Assembly: GCA_030435675.1 (NCBI GenBank)
Contig: CM059623.1
Coordinates: 8,396,012-8,460,011 of the forward strand
Source of the DNA: Steinernema hermaphroditum
Taxonomy: Eukaryota > Nematoda > Chromadorea > Rhabditida > Steinernematidae
Direction of reading: 5' to 3'
Length of the DNA: 64,000 bases
A program made the position numbers and the translations under genes. Numbering within the stretch: the stretch's first letter is position 1; every line of letters starts with the position of its first letter. Below the pieces are notes generated by a model. That model had not been told where the DNA came from. It was given only the letters and a program-made list of their open reading frames with translations, and did no database searches. This document shows positions 10,817 to 23,970 of this stretch, piece by piece.

Positions 10817-11426
10817 TTACTTCCGCACGATCGTCGTCCATCCATCTTCGTCGGTCACCGTCTTTGAGCCTCGTTCCTTCCCAGTGGATCCCTGAAACAG
10901 AAGGGTTCGTCTTCTCCCAGAGGTTCTTCGCTCACCGCAGCATCTCCGTCGCCGTCCTCGGTAGTTTCTCCCTCGTCTTCGTCTGAGGAGTCGTCCTCTT
11001 CGCCTTCAGCCTTCTTGCTTGTACTCGTGGCGGTTTTAACGGCTTCTTCGGACGGTAGGCGATCGACACACTTCTGAAGTGATTGTACGTCGCCGGCACG
11101 GATGAATCGACTGCATTTGATAAGCAGGTCCGCTACTGAATCGACACTGCCGTCGTCCATAATGAGGTCGAACTCGGTGTCCAGGATGTTCTCGATCCAG
11201 TCGGCAAGCTCATCAGAGGCGAGATCTGGCGTCGACGTCAGGTACTCACAGGTCACTTCGTGCAACCTGAAGAACTATCCATAGTCCAGCCCTTCGAACC
11301 ACTACGCTACCACTGATTCTTCTCCTTCGTTTGCGAACCTCCGGCGTTCATCTTCAGGGCTAGCACGTATCCCGTCCAAGTTCCGTACACGCGACTGACC
11401 ACATCTTCGAGCTTGATGGACGACAT
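10817..11426 (-). CDS. Pre-rRNA processing protein TSR2
   Basis: TSR2 is the escortin chaperone of ribosomal protein eS26 in 40S subunit maturation. Exons on the minus strand are 11311-11426, 10936-11266 and 10817-10891, giving 173 residues. The family core is visible as KEKNQWLHEVTCEYL, ILDTEFDLIMDDGS and ADLLIKCSRFIRAGD. It is followed by an acidic Ser/Glu/Asp-rich linker and the hallmark C-terminus DEDGWTTIVRK. An acceptor AG (11435-11436) lies 8 nt before the ATG. The gene sits 199 nt downstream of the DDB1 stop and 298 nt upstream of the RFC2 start, all on one strand. Confidence 0.88.
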
Positions 11427-11625
11427 CACTGACCCTAAACCCGTGTACAAGAAGCAAGGACCGACAAACCAGATAGCACCGTGAAAACCGTGTACACCAA
11501 TGCGGTTCAAAGGGGAGAGAGCGGCAGCGACTTTAATTTTGTCAAAATGTTCAATTATATACAACCTTCAAGACGAAACAGCATTAAAACAACAAGTACC
11601 CGCACGTGGAGATGCGTAGAGATCC

Positions 11626-14600
11626 TCAGTGAATGCGCGACAGATCTTCTACCATCTTCAAGACCTCATCGACGCTTAGCTCAGTGGGGGGAACCTTCGT
11701 GTTGCACGTCTTGAATTGGACTCCTTTGATTAGCTCGGCCACTTCCTCTCGCGACAGGTCCAGAATTCCCTCGATGAGATCGCCGTCGATGAATCCGCTG
11801 TACTCTTCGCGCCGCGCTTCCGACTGGAACTCTCGGTATTTCGAGTGGGAAATTCTCATGCAGTTGTGGTTAGTCTTGCCCAGCTTCGCTTGAACTTCAT
11901 TTAGATAGCTAAATAGGACTTTGAACCGGTACAACCAGGGAAACCTACTCAAAAACATGCGTGTCCAATCCCACGATGACGCCAAGGCCGCCATCAACTG
12001 TGCCGAATAACAATCTGTTTCTCAGTACAACGCTGGAATCAAGCGGTGCGTCTAGCAACTCGCCAGCATTGATGCAGTTGATCATCTCTCCAAGATAGAA
12101 TTGACCTGTCGTCTAGAGTGTGGATGCATTAGATTTGTATCAGCATGAAGAGTCTACCACAAGGCGCTGTCTTTCTTCGTCGGTTTTTGCCCGGAGATCC
12201 CTTTGAAGGCTGTAAATGTTGAAGCCGTTCTCCCCGGCTATGTACTGATTGACGTTCACGAGTTCACATGATGTCACCCAACTCGTGTTGAAATCCCTAG
12301 AATGAACCAGTCAGCGATACGAGTGCAGTAACTAAAAGTACCTGGCAAGCTCGGTCAACGTAGATTCCACGGGTTTATATACCAACACGGCAAGGGATCT
12401 CATAATGTCACCGCCAAGGATTATATCTCCCTTGGCTTTCAGGTACAGGCAGTTGATAAAATTGAAGTAGGAGCATTCGAGGCGCAGTTCGTTCTTGTCG
12501 GTGAACTCGAAGAGTCGAAGCGTGCTGTTCACCGAGGCTACGACTTTCTTGTACTGTTCTAGGCCCACTAGAGCAAAGACGCCACCTTTGGTCTCTTTCT
12601 CGGTCACCAGAGTGATTCTCTTTTTCCCGTCGCCAGTTTGGTTCTCCGAAATACATTCAAATACCATAATTCGGCCCTACAACAGTACAGAAGTGAAAAT
12701 AGTTCACGGAAAGCGGTCTATACCAATTTGCATTCATGCTCGTCGGGGTGGGCAACGGACGTCCCCACAACGTAGAAGAGCTTCGCTTCTTCTCCGAGGC
12801 GCACCGACGCCACCGAAAGAGCGTGCTCCCCAAGGCCCAGTTCGTGCACATGGAATGGTTCGAATTGATCTGTGTCCACGAAGACGACACTGTGCACGGT
12901 GACGTACTCTGCGTCCGCGTACTCCTCGCTCCCGTTTGTCAAGGAGCTCTGGGTGACGGAGGTGCATGACTTTGAGTAGCATGGCGAACAAGTTCTCTGG
13001 CCGTCGGACTCTCTCTTTTCCACCCGGAAAGTGAGCAAAGCAGCAGTGCTGGTTTCTTCCTGATAGGCAATGCGCCTCACCGATTCGCCAACCTTGACTC
13101 GGCGGATGTGCAGTTTCTTGATATCATCAACGGTACCTTGACAATGGTAGATGAATTAGATATTTTTCTTAGTCTACTTACCTATAGTCACATCGTCGTG
13201 ACTAGCAAAAACGAGTGTATTCTGGAACTCTCTGGCGTTGAAAGAGCACATCGTTTCAACGAGCTTCAAGTTCACACTAGAGAACACCAATTTCCTGTTT
13301 GAAGAGAAGAGTACGGTAGGCCGGTCGCCACACGCGAAAACTGTGGCGTGCCCCTTGGAGTAAAACTTCACTAAACCGATGGGAATGGTTCCTAACGTCG
13401 CCTTCTTGGGGTTATCAAGCAATCCTAAAATATTCTAAGTTGACGCAAAATAGAATCACATCTACCATTCTCAAAATCCGCAATATAATAGTGGATGGAT
13501 CCATCGGCCAGAGATACGAGGACGTACGGCGTCTTCTCCATTTTAACCATGAGAACCGAACGCAAAATGTCCTTTGAGCCGACTTCCACTCGAATCACTT
13601 CCTTTGGCTCCGTGGCGACTGTGTACAGGCGCACTTCCTTCGTGGTCCAGAATCCGATCGCGAAAATTGCAGCTTCGCTGTTGTCCTCTGCAACGATAAT
13701 TGTGAAAGATGTTGTTGAGCATTTGCCGGTTACCAAAGGGGCTAATGTCCAGGCATGCCACTTCGTCGTCCAGTTGCTTCTCAAAGACTTTGGTGACTGC
13801 TCCATCCTCTTTACATTTGTAGTAGTGAATCACGCCACCGACGGAAACCAGAAGCTGTCCAAATTGAGCATTGGCCGACACACACGAAATCGAAAGGGGG
13901 AACATCTCAGAGGTGAACTGATCACCGCGCACATAGCGGATTTCGTTTTCCGTGACTTGCACCATAACTCCGCCAAGCATTTCTCCGATCCACAAGGTTC
14001 TCTGCTCGGAAACGAACATGTTCATCGAAGAAGATATGTCTTCAAAATCCTGGCCATCGACAAGGAGAAAACGCGTTTCGGTGAAGTGCGAAAGGACCAA
14101 GTGTGTATGGAAAGAGCGATCCTCTCCTAATGTCAGAGGGAAGATACCCACTACGCGGTCAATGTCAACAGACACCAATTTATCGATTCCAATTCCGCTT
14201 CTGATGACTCTGAGCGATCCATTCTGCAACGACAATTCGATAGGTGGATAGTAAAAAATGTAGGCTACCGAGTAGGCTCCAGAACACGTTACCACTTGTG
14301 TTTGAGCGTCAGATTTCATTATGACCATATCCTGGATGGGACCCAAATTCGGATAGCTGTCGATTTCCGTCAAGTAGTTATTCTCCTGTGACGACTCGCA
14401 GTGCAGCCGTAGCATAACGCTGTCACCAAATCGGGAGCCCACAAAAACCACGCCGTTATCTAAATAACAAATACTTTCTGGGTGTGTCGTCATTCCCAGA
14501 GGCTCAATCTAAAGGAAAAAGGTGGCTGACAAACGGATAATTTGCCATACCGCTATGCTGCGCACTTCCGGACGTCCGTCAATCGTTTCACTCGTAAGTG

Positions 14601-15621
14601 ATAAGATCACCATGAATAAATGCCCGTCCTGGTCACCGAATAAGAATCGACCACTCGAAGCGTCGATCGTGGTAAAGCAGGTGAATACGGTATGAGCGAA
14701 GGGAGCATCACACGCGTAGTACATGCTCTCGTTCTGAACGGTACGTATCCAGTTTTCCCCACGCGGTGGGTATGGTACCTTATGATATGTCACAACTCCC
14801 TGGCCGATCGAGACGAATCCGCCGTATGGCGCCGGGCAGGGCATGATCATCTCAGCATCAATATGCTGGATGTTCCCAATCTCGGATGAGGTGACGTCCT
14901 GATTCTCGAACGTAAGCTCGATTATCCGCATGTGCTGTCCGGAATCTTGATATATATACGCGATTGTGTCCGATCCTAGATTTGAAACATAGAGGGGCTG
15001 GGGATCAAATGAATTACCGGGCTTGTGGGGGTTAATGATAAACGAAAGGTCGACTATCGTGAGATCGTCGGCCCTGAGTGTCAGACACCGCCACTCATCG
15101 TCGCCCCACTGGATAATTTTGAAGCATCCATCCATCTGGCGTACAGCGATGATCTGAAAAGAATCATTAGGTCCATCTGGCATCATCACAAAAACGAACC
15201 CCTTTCTCGGGATGAACGGAGACGAGAATTCCGGTATCGGATGGCCTTCCGATTCTGTCCGCGACGTTCCCGTAGCATCGAGGGATTAGTTGCCCTTCTT
15301 CGTTGAACTTCAGAACCGCGAGATCCAGCTTTGTCGTGACGACAATTAAACTGTCCACTTGCTGAAATGGAGTCATAATAAGATGGCAGAGTCTCGAAGC
15401 CGAACCTCTCCTGGCTTTTGAAAACTCGAGAGATGACATATTCTCCCGTAGATGGGGTATTCGTGCAGTGCCGTGATTCCCTCCATCGTTGCCGAGAGAA
15501 GCTCCAGTCGGTTGACTCGGGCGATCATCAGCTCGAGGACGTCCGGAGAGCGGAAGTTCCCGGCCACCGAGTGCGTCACCACGGTCGGCTTCTGAGCCGA
15601 AACGATGTAGCTGTGCGCCAT
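11626..15621 (-). CDS. ddb-1: DNA damage-binding protein 1 (CUL4 adaptor)
   Basis: DDB1 is the large triple beta-propeller adaptor of CUL4 ubiquitin ligases. The start MAHSYIVSAQKPT and the C-terminus VEDLSRIH closely match the ends of DDB1. Internal family signatures include GNVADRIGRPSDTG, LDNGVVFVGSRFGDS, NLGPIQDMVIM, VTCSGAY then GSLRVIRSGIGI, and FIDGDLIEGILDLS. First exons are 15406-15621, 15200-15361, 14551-15153, 14269-14508, with the next from 14223. Later exons continue leftwards with short introns, and the total length fits the usual roughly 1100 residues. An acceptor AG at 15631-15632 is 9 nt before the ATG. It is probably the first gene of an operon with TSR2 and RFC2. Confidence 0.95.
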
Positions 15622-16453
15622 GCGGCTCTTCTGAAAACACAAACTGGCATAAGATCGGAAGAGAAATAGTGGAATCGAGGGAAGTTTGGAGAATCGCCAC
15701 CGAAACCGAAAAAGAGAGATTTAAACTTCCCGAGGTTTTCTGCAATGTCGCCGCTTCGAGACCCAGCCACTTGGCGAAAGAAGAGATCATCGAAGCCACA
15801 AGGCTCAGAAGGAGTCCCTAATCCTTCTTCCAAAGCTTCGGACCTATTTCCCAGCGTAGTTGACGTGGGTGTCAACCGCTCATGTAGATTACTGAACTAG
15901 TGACTCGCCTCGCCTTCTGTGACCATCTTCTTCGCCACAGAATCGCCTTCCTTCATGTTTTCTTGTGAACATCTCGACATCGCTCGAGATGTGTTTTCGT
16001 GTTTTCCACTCCGATAGCTCCGCGATGAGGCATTTTTTTCAATGTTTTATGTACCCGCTCCGGCCTCTTGCTCTCCTCTCCCGCCCGTGTTTGTGCCACA
16101 CGGGGCGCGTGCACCTCGATGTTTACAAAATGTAGCGGTGATCGCGGGTAAATAAATGGAAGACGATCTTTGAAAGCTCTAATGAACCAAAAGAGTGACT
16201 GTGAGCTCTAAGGGTGGTTGGGTAATCGTTCGTTTATAATGTTTTCGTTATGTACAGATGTCAGCGGTGGCGGGGCTCACTGGGAGGCAATCAACCCAAG
16301 AAGGTACGATTTGAGGATTCTGGGCAATGGAAGGCTGTCGACGGCCTCGGGGCCGAAGGGTGTAAGTAAAGAGCGAAGGCTGAGCCGAGCCAGCTGTTTC
16401 AAACTGCCCGGATTTCTGAAAGACGCGCTGAGTTCTGTTTGTAAACAGTCGAC
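15622..16453. other. Intergenic region upstream of ddb-1
   Basis: About 830 bp between two minus-strand genes. It presumably holds the promoter of the ddb-1 cluster and the 3' end of the ankyrin gene. No other feature was recognised. Confidence 0.5.
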
Positions 16454-18191
16454 TCACGATGTTCTCTGCATCAGGCGCTCCTTGATCGATTCGGGAACGG
16501 GAAGTCGCTCGACGGCTGTGCGATCGAATTGTTCTCCCAGATCGACGATCAACTCGAGGAGGCCCGGTTGCGACACAAACAGTCGGATAAGGTTCCGCAG
16601 CTGCCCTCTGGGGTCCTGCGCCGGCGATCGCATCAGGAAGCGGCCCCCGTAGGAAAAGAAGAGCTTGACCACCCTCGGATCCGCCTAAACGGGAACTTTG
16701 CCTATTGTATACCCGATGCGCCTCACGTTGTCTCGTTGGCGGAAGTACTCGACGAGGGGGGATTTCAGGGTGGTTCCGTTGTCGTAGGTCTTCGAAAGGT
16801 TCGGATTGGCTCCGCAGCGAAGCAGAAGCTCGATGATCTGAACCCTGTTGATGAGCGGAGCGGTGGAGCAGGCGAAGTGGAGCGGGGAGCCGACTAGGGA
16901 GTGGACGGTATCGACGTCGGCTCCGGCTTCGAGAAGCGTGGCCACCATATGGGGATTGTCGGTGAGGACGGCGAGGTCCAGCGGAGACGCCTTGTCGTAG
17001 TCGCGCGACATGTTGACGTTGGCGCCGTTCTCGATGAGGAAGCACACGAGGTCGAGGGATCCGCTGAGGACAGCGTAGTGGAGCGCCGTCTTGAGGTCCT
17101 GCTTCGGCTTCGCGAGGGCGTTGATGTCGGCGCCGTGGTCAAGCAGGATGCGGAGGGCCTTGAAGCCTTGCTCCTTGGCCCTGCATGCCTTCATCAGGGG
17201 CGTCAGGCCGTCGCGATCGTGGACGTTGGGGTTCGCGCCGAAGTTGAGCTGAATAAGGAGCTCAGTTGCCATGCAAAACCATAATCGCCCACCATAAGAG
17301 AGAGGAACTGCGTCTCCGTGGGAGGGACGTGGCAGATCTCGGGACCGTCGAAGTAGCGCGCGTTGGGGTCGGCGCCGTTCTCCAGAAGAAGGCGGGCGCA
17401 CCCGAAGTGGCCCCTGCGAATCGCCATCCGGAGCGGTTCGTCGACGGAGTCCCGGATTGGGTACTGCTCCTCCGTCTCCGTCACATAGCACACGCGGGCG
17501 GAGTACTGTAAGGGAGGCGGTGAGGAGAGGTAGAGGGTCTTGGGGAGACTTACGTCTAGAAGCAGCTTGATCAGGCGATAATTGCCGCGTTCGGCGCACA
17601 TGTGCATCGGCGAGTATCCCCCGGCGTTGATCGAGTCGACATTGGCTCCCCTCACGAGAAGTAGCTTCGCGGCGTCGAAGTAATCTGTGACGGCACTCCG
17701 TTAGGATAGTGTACATTTTGAGTCCCTTTTCAACTTCGAATGCATGAAAGGCCCTACAGACTCTACTAGTTTCTAAGGTGTACTTTTAAGTGATTGTTCC
17801 GTGTTAATACCGTAACAATCATTACCAGAGTGGCAGGCGTAATGGAGAGGTGTCAACCCCAGAGTGATTTCGGTGTCCGCCTAAAAGGTCATCTCAGAAG
17901 TGATCGGGCGATCATGAGGACGACTTACGTTGGCGCCACAGACGAGAAGCATTCGGATGTCATCGACGGAGGCGAAATCTCGGATTTTGTCGGCGAGCTG
18001 CCTCTGAAACGAAAGCGCTGAGTCAGCACCACCCGATGGAGGAAAAAAGGGAGCCAGAGATGACCGTTGGTGCGCTTTTTGGAATCTTAGATAGGTCTGC
18101 CCACCTGGAGTTCCTTCTGGTCCACTCGAGTCAATGGTTCCGTCTCCAAATCGAGACGGAAATTAGCGGAAACACGGGGCTGGGCAGGCAT
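16454..18191 (-). CDS. Ankyrin-repeat protein with possible SOCS-box-like C-terminus
   Basis: Minus-strand exons 18105-18191, 17929-18003, 17826-17880, 17554-17684, 17293-17505, 16727-17248 and 16454-16684 give 437 residues in one consistent frame. At least eight ankyrin-type repeats are readable, for example GLTPLHYACHSDYFDAAKLL, GYSPMHMCAERGNYRLIKLL, ALHYAVLSGSLDLVCFLI and SPLDLAVLTDNPHMVATLLE. The C-terminus (LRNLIRLF then VERLPVPESIKERLM) resembles the Leu-Pro-rich end of a SOCS box, as in ASB substrate receptors of cullin-5 ligases, but the match is weak. The very short in-frame alternatives at the fifth and sixth introns were rejected because only the chosen 42-44 nt introns keep the repeats in phase. 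Cytosolic; partner unknown. Confidence 0.8.
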
Positions 18192-19424
18192 CTCTCTAGG
18201 ACGATTGGATCATACAGTAGACGACAAGATACGGTAATAGTAAGCACTCTCCGACGACAAAATCGAGAATATTTAAGTCGCGCGCGGATGGACTCTTATT
18301 TGAGGGAGGGCCGCGTGACTCACGAGATCCCGCCTCGCGGGAAGTCAGCTGATCTCTGTCCAGATCGGTCGGCAGCGACCGAAATTAGAACGTTCCGAAG
18401 CAGAGAATCAGCTGCCAAGACAAGGCACGTCACAGACGTCTGGATGCTTCTGGAGCCATTCGAGGCGACGAAGGGCCTCGGAAGGAACGACTTGGCCGAA
18501 CAGCTGACTGTCTCGTGGGGACGCACTCTCTACAATGTTCTCTCTTCTCGCGAAAAAAAAACGAAAAAGTCGTAAACGTTCGAAGCCTTCGTCTCCTTCG
18601 GCGACATATGGCCGCGACAGGAATTCGAGGAGAAGATATCCTTGTCCGCAGACCGGTTCGACTCGAAAACACCCAAAGTTAACAAAACAATGCGTTCGCC
18701 GGGGAGCGTCCGAGAGAATAAACACAAACACATATAGTGAGGACGTGTAGGCGATATGATATGTACAGGAAGCCTGTCATCCAAAAGAGGGAGATAGTCA
18801 CGCTCCATTCGAAAAATCGAAGAATACCGTAATCTTCTCAAGGCTGTCCCTTATCTCAAATATAGAGAATCTCAGCAAAATTCGCAATCTTCATTAGAAA
18901 AGTCCTCCTGTTAGTGCCACGAGAAAGTGCAGATAGCGCGTAAAAGAATTATGGCGCACTTCACCTGAGGAAGTTCACTCATTTGCACCTGGAACCAGAA
19001 GACACAAAGTCAAAAGGAGAAGTGAACTTAGGAGATCAAAGACGGAGGAATGGTTATCAGGAGCAGCGGTGACCTCTGGAATCAAATGAATGGCCCATCC
19101 GGGTTCTTCTTTCCTCCGCCAGCGGACAGAGCGCCAGAGGAGAACTTGCTGCAAAGACTACGAACACAAAAAAGAGATGTGTCCTCCTGATATCTGTCTG
19201 CTAGACGTTCACGTGAAAAAAGTCGCAGAGACGAGACAGCTGGCTGTTTCAGTTTCTTCCTCGTCAGGAGTAACAAATGGGACACTTCTACGTAAGCTTG
19301 TAATGCGTCGCCAGAGCCCCAAGTTTCCTCCGAACAACACCTAGAAGTTTTATCGAAATGCAAAAGAATATAATTTTACAATGTCACCGTTTGAAAAAAG
19401 CACCTGTATCCTCGAGATCAGATC
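18192..19424. other. Intergenic region, no supported gene
   Basis: About 1.2 kb between the ankyrin-gene start and the WRN-type helicase stop. Frames present are mutually contradictory and show no domain. No repeat or RNA gene was recognised. Confidence 0.5.
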
Positions 19425-22400
19425 CTAACACAGTACCGATGGCCGCGAACGCTTCGCGGGAGGAACATCAGCACACTGGACTTGGACCACTGACTGAGAC
19501 GTCTCTTCTTCGACTCCGTATTCGTATTCCAAGAGGGCCAGAATCAGCTTTAGTTGATTATACTCGATTGTGCCAGTCGGAAACTTTTCAAACAGCGGCT
19601 TCAACTTCGTCACATCTAAATGGACCAAATGAAGCCATCGCATAGGATCATGTTAGTTCTTACCAGAGTCCATCTGGCGAGCGATATTCAGAGTTTGAGC
19701 AATAAGTTTGGGATTGATTTTCAGCACCTCAAGATGTACGGGAAGTCCTACGACTATGGCTTTGACGAGATAGTTGCACACAGTACCTTCGGACAACTTC
19801 CTGGAATCGGCAGTTCCTTTCTGGAAAACAGATAACCCTAGAACGAAGATAACGGTAATTACCAAAGAGGCAACACTGAGGACATGGACTTTGTAAGCTT
19901 CAACAACGACAGGCGTCAGCTTTTCCACCAAGGCGTTGAGTTCTGATGGTAGCTAAACTGACGGTAAAGTACTGACTGTGTTGAGAGCTTACCGAATTGG
20001 CGATAAACACGTCAGCTCTGATGTTGTGTCGATTGCAGAAGTCCCTGCAGACCGCAATGATGCGATCACCGTATCTTTCGCGCCTGGTTTCAGGCAGATC
20101 TCCAACTTTCTTCAAAGAGTCGTTTCTAAGAGAAGCGCAGATGAAGCCAAGGAACAAAAGAACTTGCACATACGATGTTGGCCTAATCGCAGTGAGTTGC
20201 TGAATAGCGGAGTTACTCAAAACGGAGTTGCAAGGGACAGACAGTTCGGTGGAGATGTCATTCCGCATAGATTCGAGGGCCCTTCTCAAGATCGATAACT
20301 AAAAAAGTTACTAAAGGAAACGTTTCAACAAGCCTGAGATACTATATTACTGTCCTCCGCTTGGTTGATGTTAAACTGGGGGTAATGTTTGCATTCTTTG
20401 TAGTGTTCTTTCCGGGTTGATCCCAATCTCCTATAAATTCCGATCTTCAGAAACTATCAAAATAGTTTTCACGTACTTGATGTCGCTGATAAGCGTGCTT
20501 GCAACAGCTGTTACGGTGGTCGGCCTCTTGACGCCCGCTGTTCGGCTTGAACTCGAACTGGGTCGATTCTGCCAATCCATTTGTGCCAAAAGCACAGGCG
20601 TTGGCTCCAGCTCGAGGACGTTAGTGAAAGACTCCAGCCACGTCTCTGCCTTCTTCGTCAGTCGGACAACTTGAGCAAACGAGTTGTCAGAGACCTTTTC
20701 GCTGGAAAAGTATCCATTCGACCGCAGCAACTGCGCCAGTGCCTTCCACCACGCTTCAGTCCTGTTCTTGCCGGCACTCTTCACCTTATGACTGCTGAGA
20801 TATGGTGGTATCTTTCCCTAAAAGCAGGTACTTTCAGGTACTTCAGTAATACGTAAGAGCCTACAGTTCCGCGCAAGAGGTCTATCGATCTGCCGAAACC
20901 TGCACGCCCCTTGAACGCGTCCTGAACAGCGGTAAAGAGCAGCGTCGCTTCGGCAGCGAAGTTCACTTTGGCCGACCTGGCAACGATTCCTTGCTCCATG
21001 CTCTTCAGAGCGATAGTGCAATTATCGCAACAGTCGAACGCCGGGTGGCCATTTGAGGTGCCAGTTCCCTCGAAATGGTTCAAAATCAGCCTAGAGGATG
21101 TCCATATAATGAGAGCGCCGTCCAATACACGTACTTACCGCCGTCTACAGCCCGATGTGATCAGGACTGTTTCCATATATTGGTGCATCGATTCGAGGTG
21201 TTTCACGTACTTGTCCGGAAGGCAGGCAGAATTTGCAACAATGAGTCGCCTACAGAAATAGTTTAGAACCATCTACATATGACAACGCACCTCTGCATTC
21301 CTAATTCCCTGGAATTGGAAAAGACAATGCATTTCCCGGGGAAACCATCTCGGCCTGCTCGACCGATTTCTTGATAATAGCTTTCCACGTTTCTTGGTGC
21401 TACAAGGAGCCTGTGAATTTTTTTTTAAAGTTTTCCAAAAGCAACTTACAGCCGTAATGAATAACGGTGCGGACATCCTTCTTGTCAATGCCCATCCCAA
21501 ACGCCACGGTTGCAACGATAACCGATAGCTGGTCCGTTGAGAAAAGCTTGTGTGCTTCCGAGCGCTTCTTGGAGCTCATCCCGGCATGGTACATTGCGCT
21601 TTTCACACCAATATCTGAAGAAAAGCTTGATGAAAGGCACAAGAGATCACCACCCACTGTGAAAGTATTCATTAATCTCTTCAACTCTCGCCCTGGTTGG
21701 ACAGTACACAATTGCTGGTCCTCCAAAATTGCGCCCGTGTCGTTCATCATGTTCACAGAGCAAAGGATGCATGTCATGCGGAATCGAAGTGAGCTCCCGA
21801 ACTTCCAGATACAGATTCTCTCTGAAACGGAGTTTCGAAATAAGCATGACTCCCACCTCTTTGAGTCACCTGTCGAAGTTTCCACAAACGATTTTGGCGT
21901 TGTTCAACTTCAGATTCGTGGCGATATCGTCACGAACCTGCTTTGTTGCCGTGGCGGTGAGCGCCATAATCGGGACACTCGGATGCCGCTCCCTCAGGAT
22001 GTGAAGGCAGCGGTAAGCCGAGCGGAACTCGTGGCCCCACTGGGAAATGCAGTGTGCCTCATCTATGGCGAAGAACTTGACGTCTAAAGAGCGAATACAG
22101 AAGATGTCGAGCTGTTCCCAACGAACAAGAGTGGAGACGGTTCAGAAATCCTGAGGCCACAGTAGCCATTTCTGGAGTTAAGTAAAGTAGTCGAAGATCC
22201 CCCTTCTTGACCTTCTCAAAGATCTCATTTTGATTCGCTCTATCCGTGCTGATGTAGTCCGCTGCGATGCCTGAAGCCCTGAATGAAGATCGGATTAAAG
22301 CGCGTGAATTCAAACTTACTGTAAGTTGGCGACTTGATCTTCCATGAGCGAAATCAGAGGAGAAATCACAATGCTCAAGGAGTTCCGGATAAGTGGAGGT

Positions 22401-22769
22401 ATCTGGTAGCAGACGGATTTACCGTAACCTAAAAGAGGCAGATAAACTTTAACCACAGAATATGACTGCGGCACCTGTTGACATGACAACAATCAAATCT
22501 CGCCCTTCAAGGGCCTGAGAAATGATTTCCCATTGTGTGGGACGGAAAGAGTCGTATCCATAGTACTTCTTGAGGATAGCAAGGGCTTCCGGTGACGGAA
22601 TTTTCACGGCAGAATCGCCATCTCGGGTGTGGTTCATCGGCGCTGAGTCGTTAAAGAAGTCATCTTCGGATTCGTTCGGGACAAGATTCTGGATTCCGAC
22701 AGGCTGTGCAGGGCCGAAGAGCGCCATATCATCGTCGTCGAAAGAGTCGTACGCCTGGTCCGAAGCCAT
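19425..22769 (-). CDS. wrn-1: WRN-type RecQ DNA helicase without exonuclease domain
   Basis: RecQ helicases unwind forks and recombination intermediates in the nucleus. The order seen is: acidic N-terminus ([14 protein letters not shown]); helicase core with [13 protein letters not shown], Walker A MSTG split by an intron then [12 protein letters not shown] box [16 protein letters not shown], motif [16 protein letters not shown] and motif [14 protein letters not shown]; the zinc-binding FDCCDNC; a winged-helix RQC region; an HRDC-like segment ([18 protein letters not shown]); and a C-terminal region like that of WRN ([19 protein letters not shown]). The 3'-5' exonuclease of vertebrate WRN is absent, as in C. 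elegans WRN-1. The acceptor AG directly abuts the ATG. Many short introns; exact borders were not all fixed. Confidence 0.88.
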
Positions 22770-23970
22770 CTGAAGGAAAGAAGATGGCGCGGAGAAGAAG
22801 AAGGCCTAGAAGCCGAAGAAGGAGCGGAGAGAGAGGGGCGCGTTGAATGTTTCTGTTCGCGCAAAGACGAACAAACGATTTGATACAATTTGGAAACCTC
22901 GCTTCTATAGTTTCTAGTGACTGGAATTTGGTTATGGACGATCGGCTGTCCACATGGGAGCTCAAACTCGTTTATCGGTTTTATACCCGTGACGCGTTAA
23001 CTACATAAGCGGAGCAAGTGCTGCATTCTGTTGACGTTGTAGCACTCCATGTCGGCTATCTTTCGTCGGCTCTTTCAAATGTTTCCTTGGCGCTGCGATC
23101 TATCCAGATCTATCCGTTTTCCTCGCTTCTTGAGGATTTACAACTTCTTTTGTCATCGCTTTCATAATGTTTTAACCTGATAGCAGTGTTCGAGATTATT
23201 TACTGCAAGACGTTTAGTATGCACAGTACCGTAATCTCCCAGAATGGTCTGTGTTCTTGTAGTATTGGTATCTGAGTGCACCGCAAATGCGGTGAGCCTA
23301 TTCTGTATATCAAGTATACTAACCTGTGCATTTTAAGGCAAAAAAAAACATCCTAGGTAAGGCAATGGTTAGGGAACAGAGCGATCCTTATGCGTGTTTT
23401 GGATCGTACTGTGACAGAAGCCTTTTCGCCTCAGCCAATAGCAACGCTGTTTGTTTTGTGCGGAGATTCTTCAAGTGAAGTTGTGAGTGATGTTCAAACC
23501 GCCGTTCGGCGGTCGTTCGAATCGTTTTGAGACGCAACTCGGGCTATGACAGTTTCTCCGCTTCCCGCTCTGCGCGTCGACATGACTCACCTCTTCACGC
23601 TGGAGAGCAGCGACAGTTCATTGTCAGCTCTGCTTTCAGGAGGCAATTGGACCGAAGTGGGAAGTAGTGCTCGTGCCGCTCTCCATTAGCGATTCTTTTA
23701 AAATTTAATTACGTTTTCATGCGCTGTAACCTCTGCGACATTGTCCGTGAGTGACAGCGCGATCGCCTTCTTGTTTCTGCTGTTTCGGGTGTTCTGGGCA
23801 TAGCGCGTAATCGGCCGAGTGTGGCGGTGCAGTGTCATTAACGGCTGAGACGCCCGAAAAGAGAATTGTTCGGGAGGCGGCCATGATGGCTTTGCAGAAT
23901 ACGTGTCGTTGACGATTGATTTTGCCTTTCGCTTTTTGTGTAAAGCTGACATTCTTTGTTTCAGGCCAGA
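22770..23970. other. Divergent intergenic region between wrn-1 and RhoGDI
   Basis: About 1.2 kb between divergent genes, so it probably contains both promoters. A TTTCAG acceptor ends at about 23964. No other coding or repeat feature was recognised. Confidence 0.5.

Noticed and set aside
11285..11315. tRNA-like A-box sequence (TAGCGTAGTGG type) in a TSR2 intron
   Set aside because: Only 44 nt of intron, with no acceptor stem, anticodon arm or B-box; coincidence.
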